Positions 23,173 through 23,196 of a stretch of 23,196 nucleotides of DNA are shown here, in pieces. A model generated the notes under the pieces. The model searched no databases and was not told the origin of the DNA. It worked only from the letters and a program-made list of their open reading frames with translations. Source of the DNA: CAYPIE01 sp964410665 (lineage in GTDB: Bacteria; Planctomycetota; Planctomycetia; Gemmatales; Gemmataceae); contig CAYPIE010000091.1 of the NCBI GenBank assembly GCA_964410665.1, positions 1-23,196 on the forward strand, in the 5' to 3' direction. The translations under genes and the position numbers were made by a program. The stretch's first letter is position 1; every line of letters starts with the position of its first letter.

Positions 23173-23196
23173 CCCAGACAGACGCTTGTGATCAAG

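Overview
The window looks like a planctomycete chromosome segment, probably from the Gemmatales or a relative. This is inferred from gene content: very large beta-helix/cadherin surface proteins, proteins with the LExRxxPA motif just after the N-terminus, an ECF sigma factor next to a kinase with a membrane segment and TPR-like repeats, a second kinase fused to a tubulin-like domain, and a DUF4058 protein. No rRNA, tRNA, CRISPR array, transposase or phage gene was seen. Genes lie on both strands in short operons.

Left part (1-6756): the 3' end of a giant secreted adhesin-like gene on the + strand. It converges on two tandem paralogous genes on the - strand that encode beta-rich proteins with RTX-like C-termini. 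A perfect 12-bp hairpin separates the convergent units.

Middle part (7067-13123): a histidine phosphatase resembling yeast sedoheptulose-1,7-bisphosphatase (+) converges on a 1200-residue protein kinase/tubulin-like fusion (-). Upstream of the kinase, and on the same strand, is a translationally coupled pair: an RluB-type pseudouridine synthase and a PyrK-type electron-transfer subunit.

Right-centre block (13327-19846), which by eye is richer in G+C than its flanks: a membrane-anchored WD40-like protein preceded by an overlapping small membrane-protein gene that is frameshifted in a nine-base homopolymer; a Tat-exported intradiol dioxygenase followed by an exported EF-hand/Spy-like protein; and, divergently, an ECF sigma factor with a downstream Ser/Thr kinase that carries a membrane segment and TPR-like repeats.

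Right part (19848-23196): a MOSC protein and a DUF4058 protein on the - strand, a divergent 562-residue SWIM zinc-finger protein, and a non-coding end made of four imperfect tandem repeats followed by nested palindromes that share an ACTNACGT core.

The most system-like elements are the kinase/tubulin-like fusion, the tandem RTX-like paralogs and the sigma/kinase pair. The SWIM gene may be the first gene of a unit that continues beyond the window, although the palindromic repeats directly behind it argue against close coupling. All names come from reading motifs; no database search was run.
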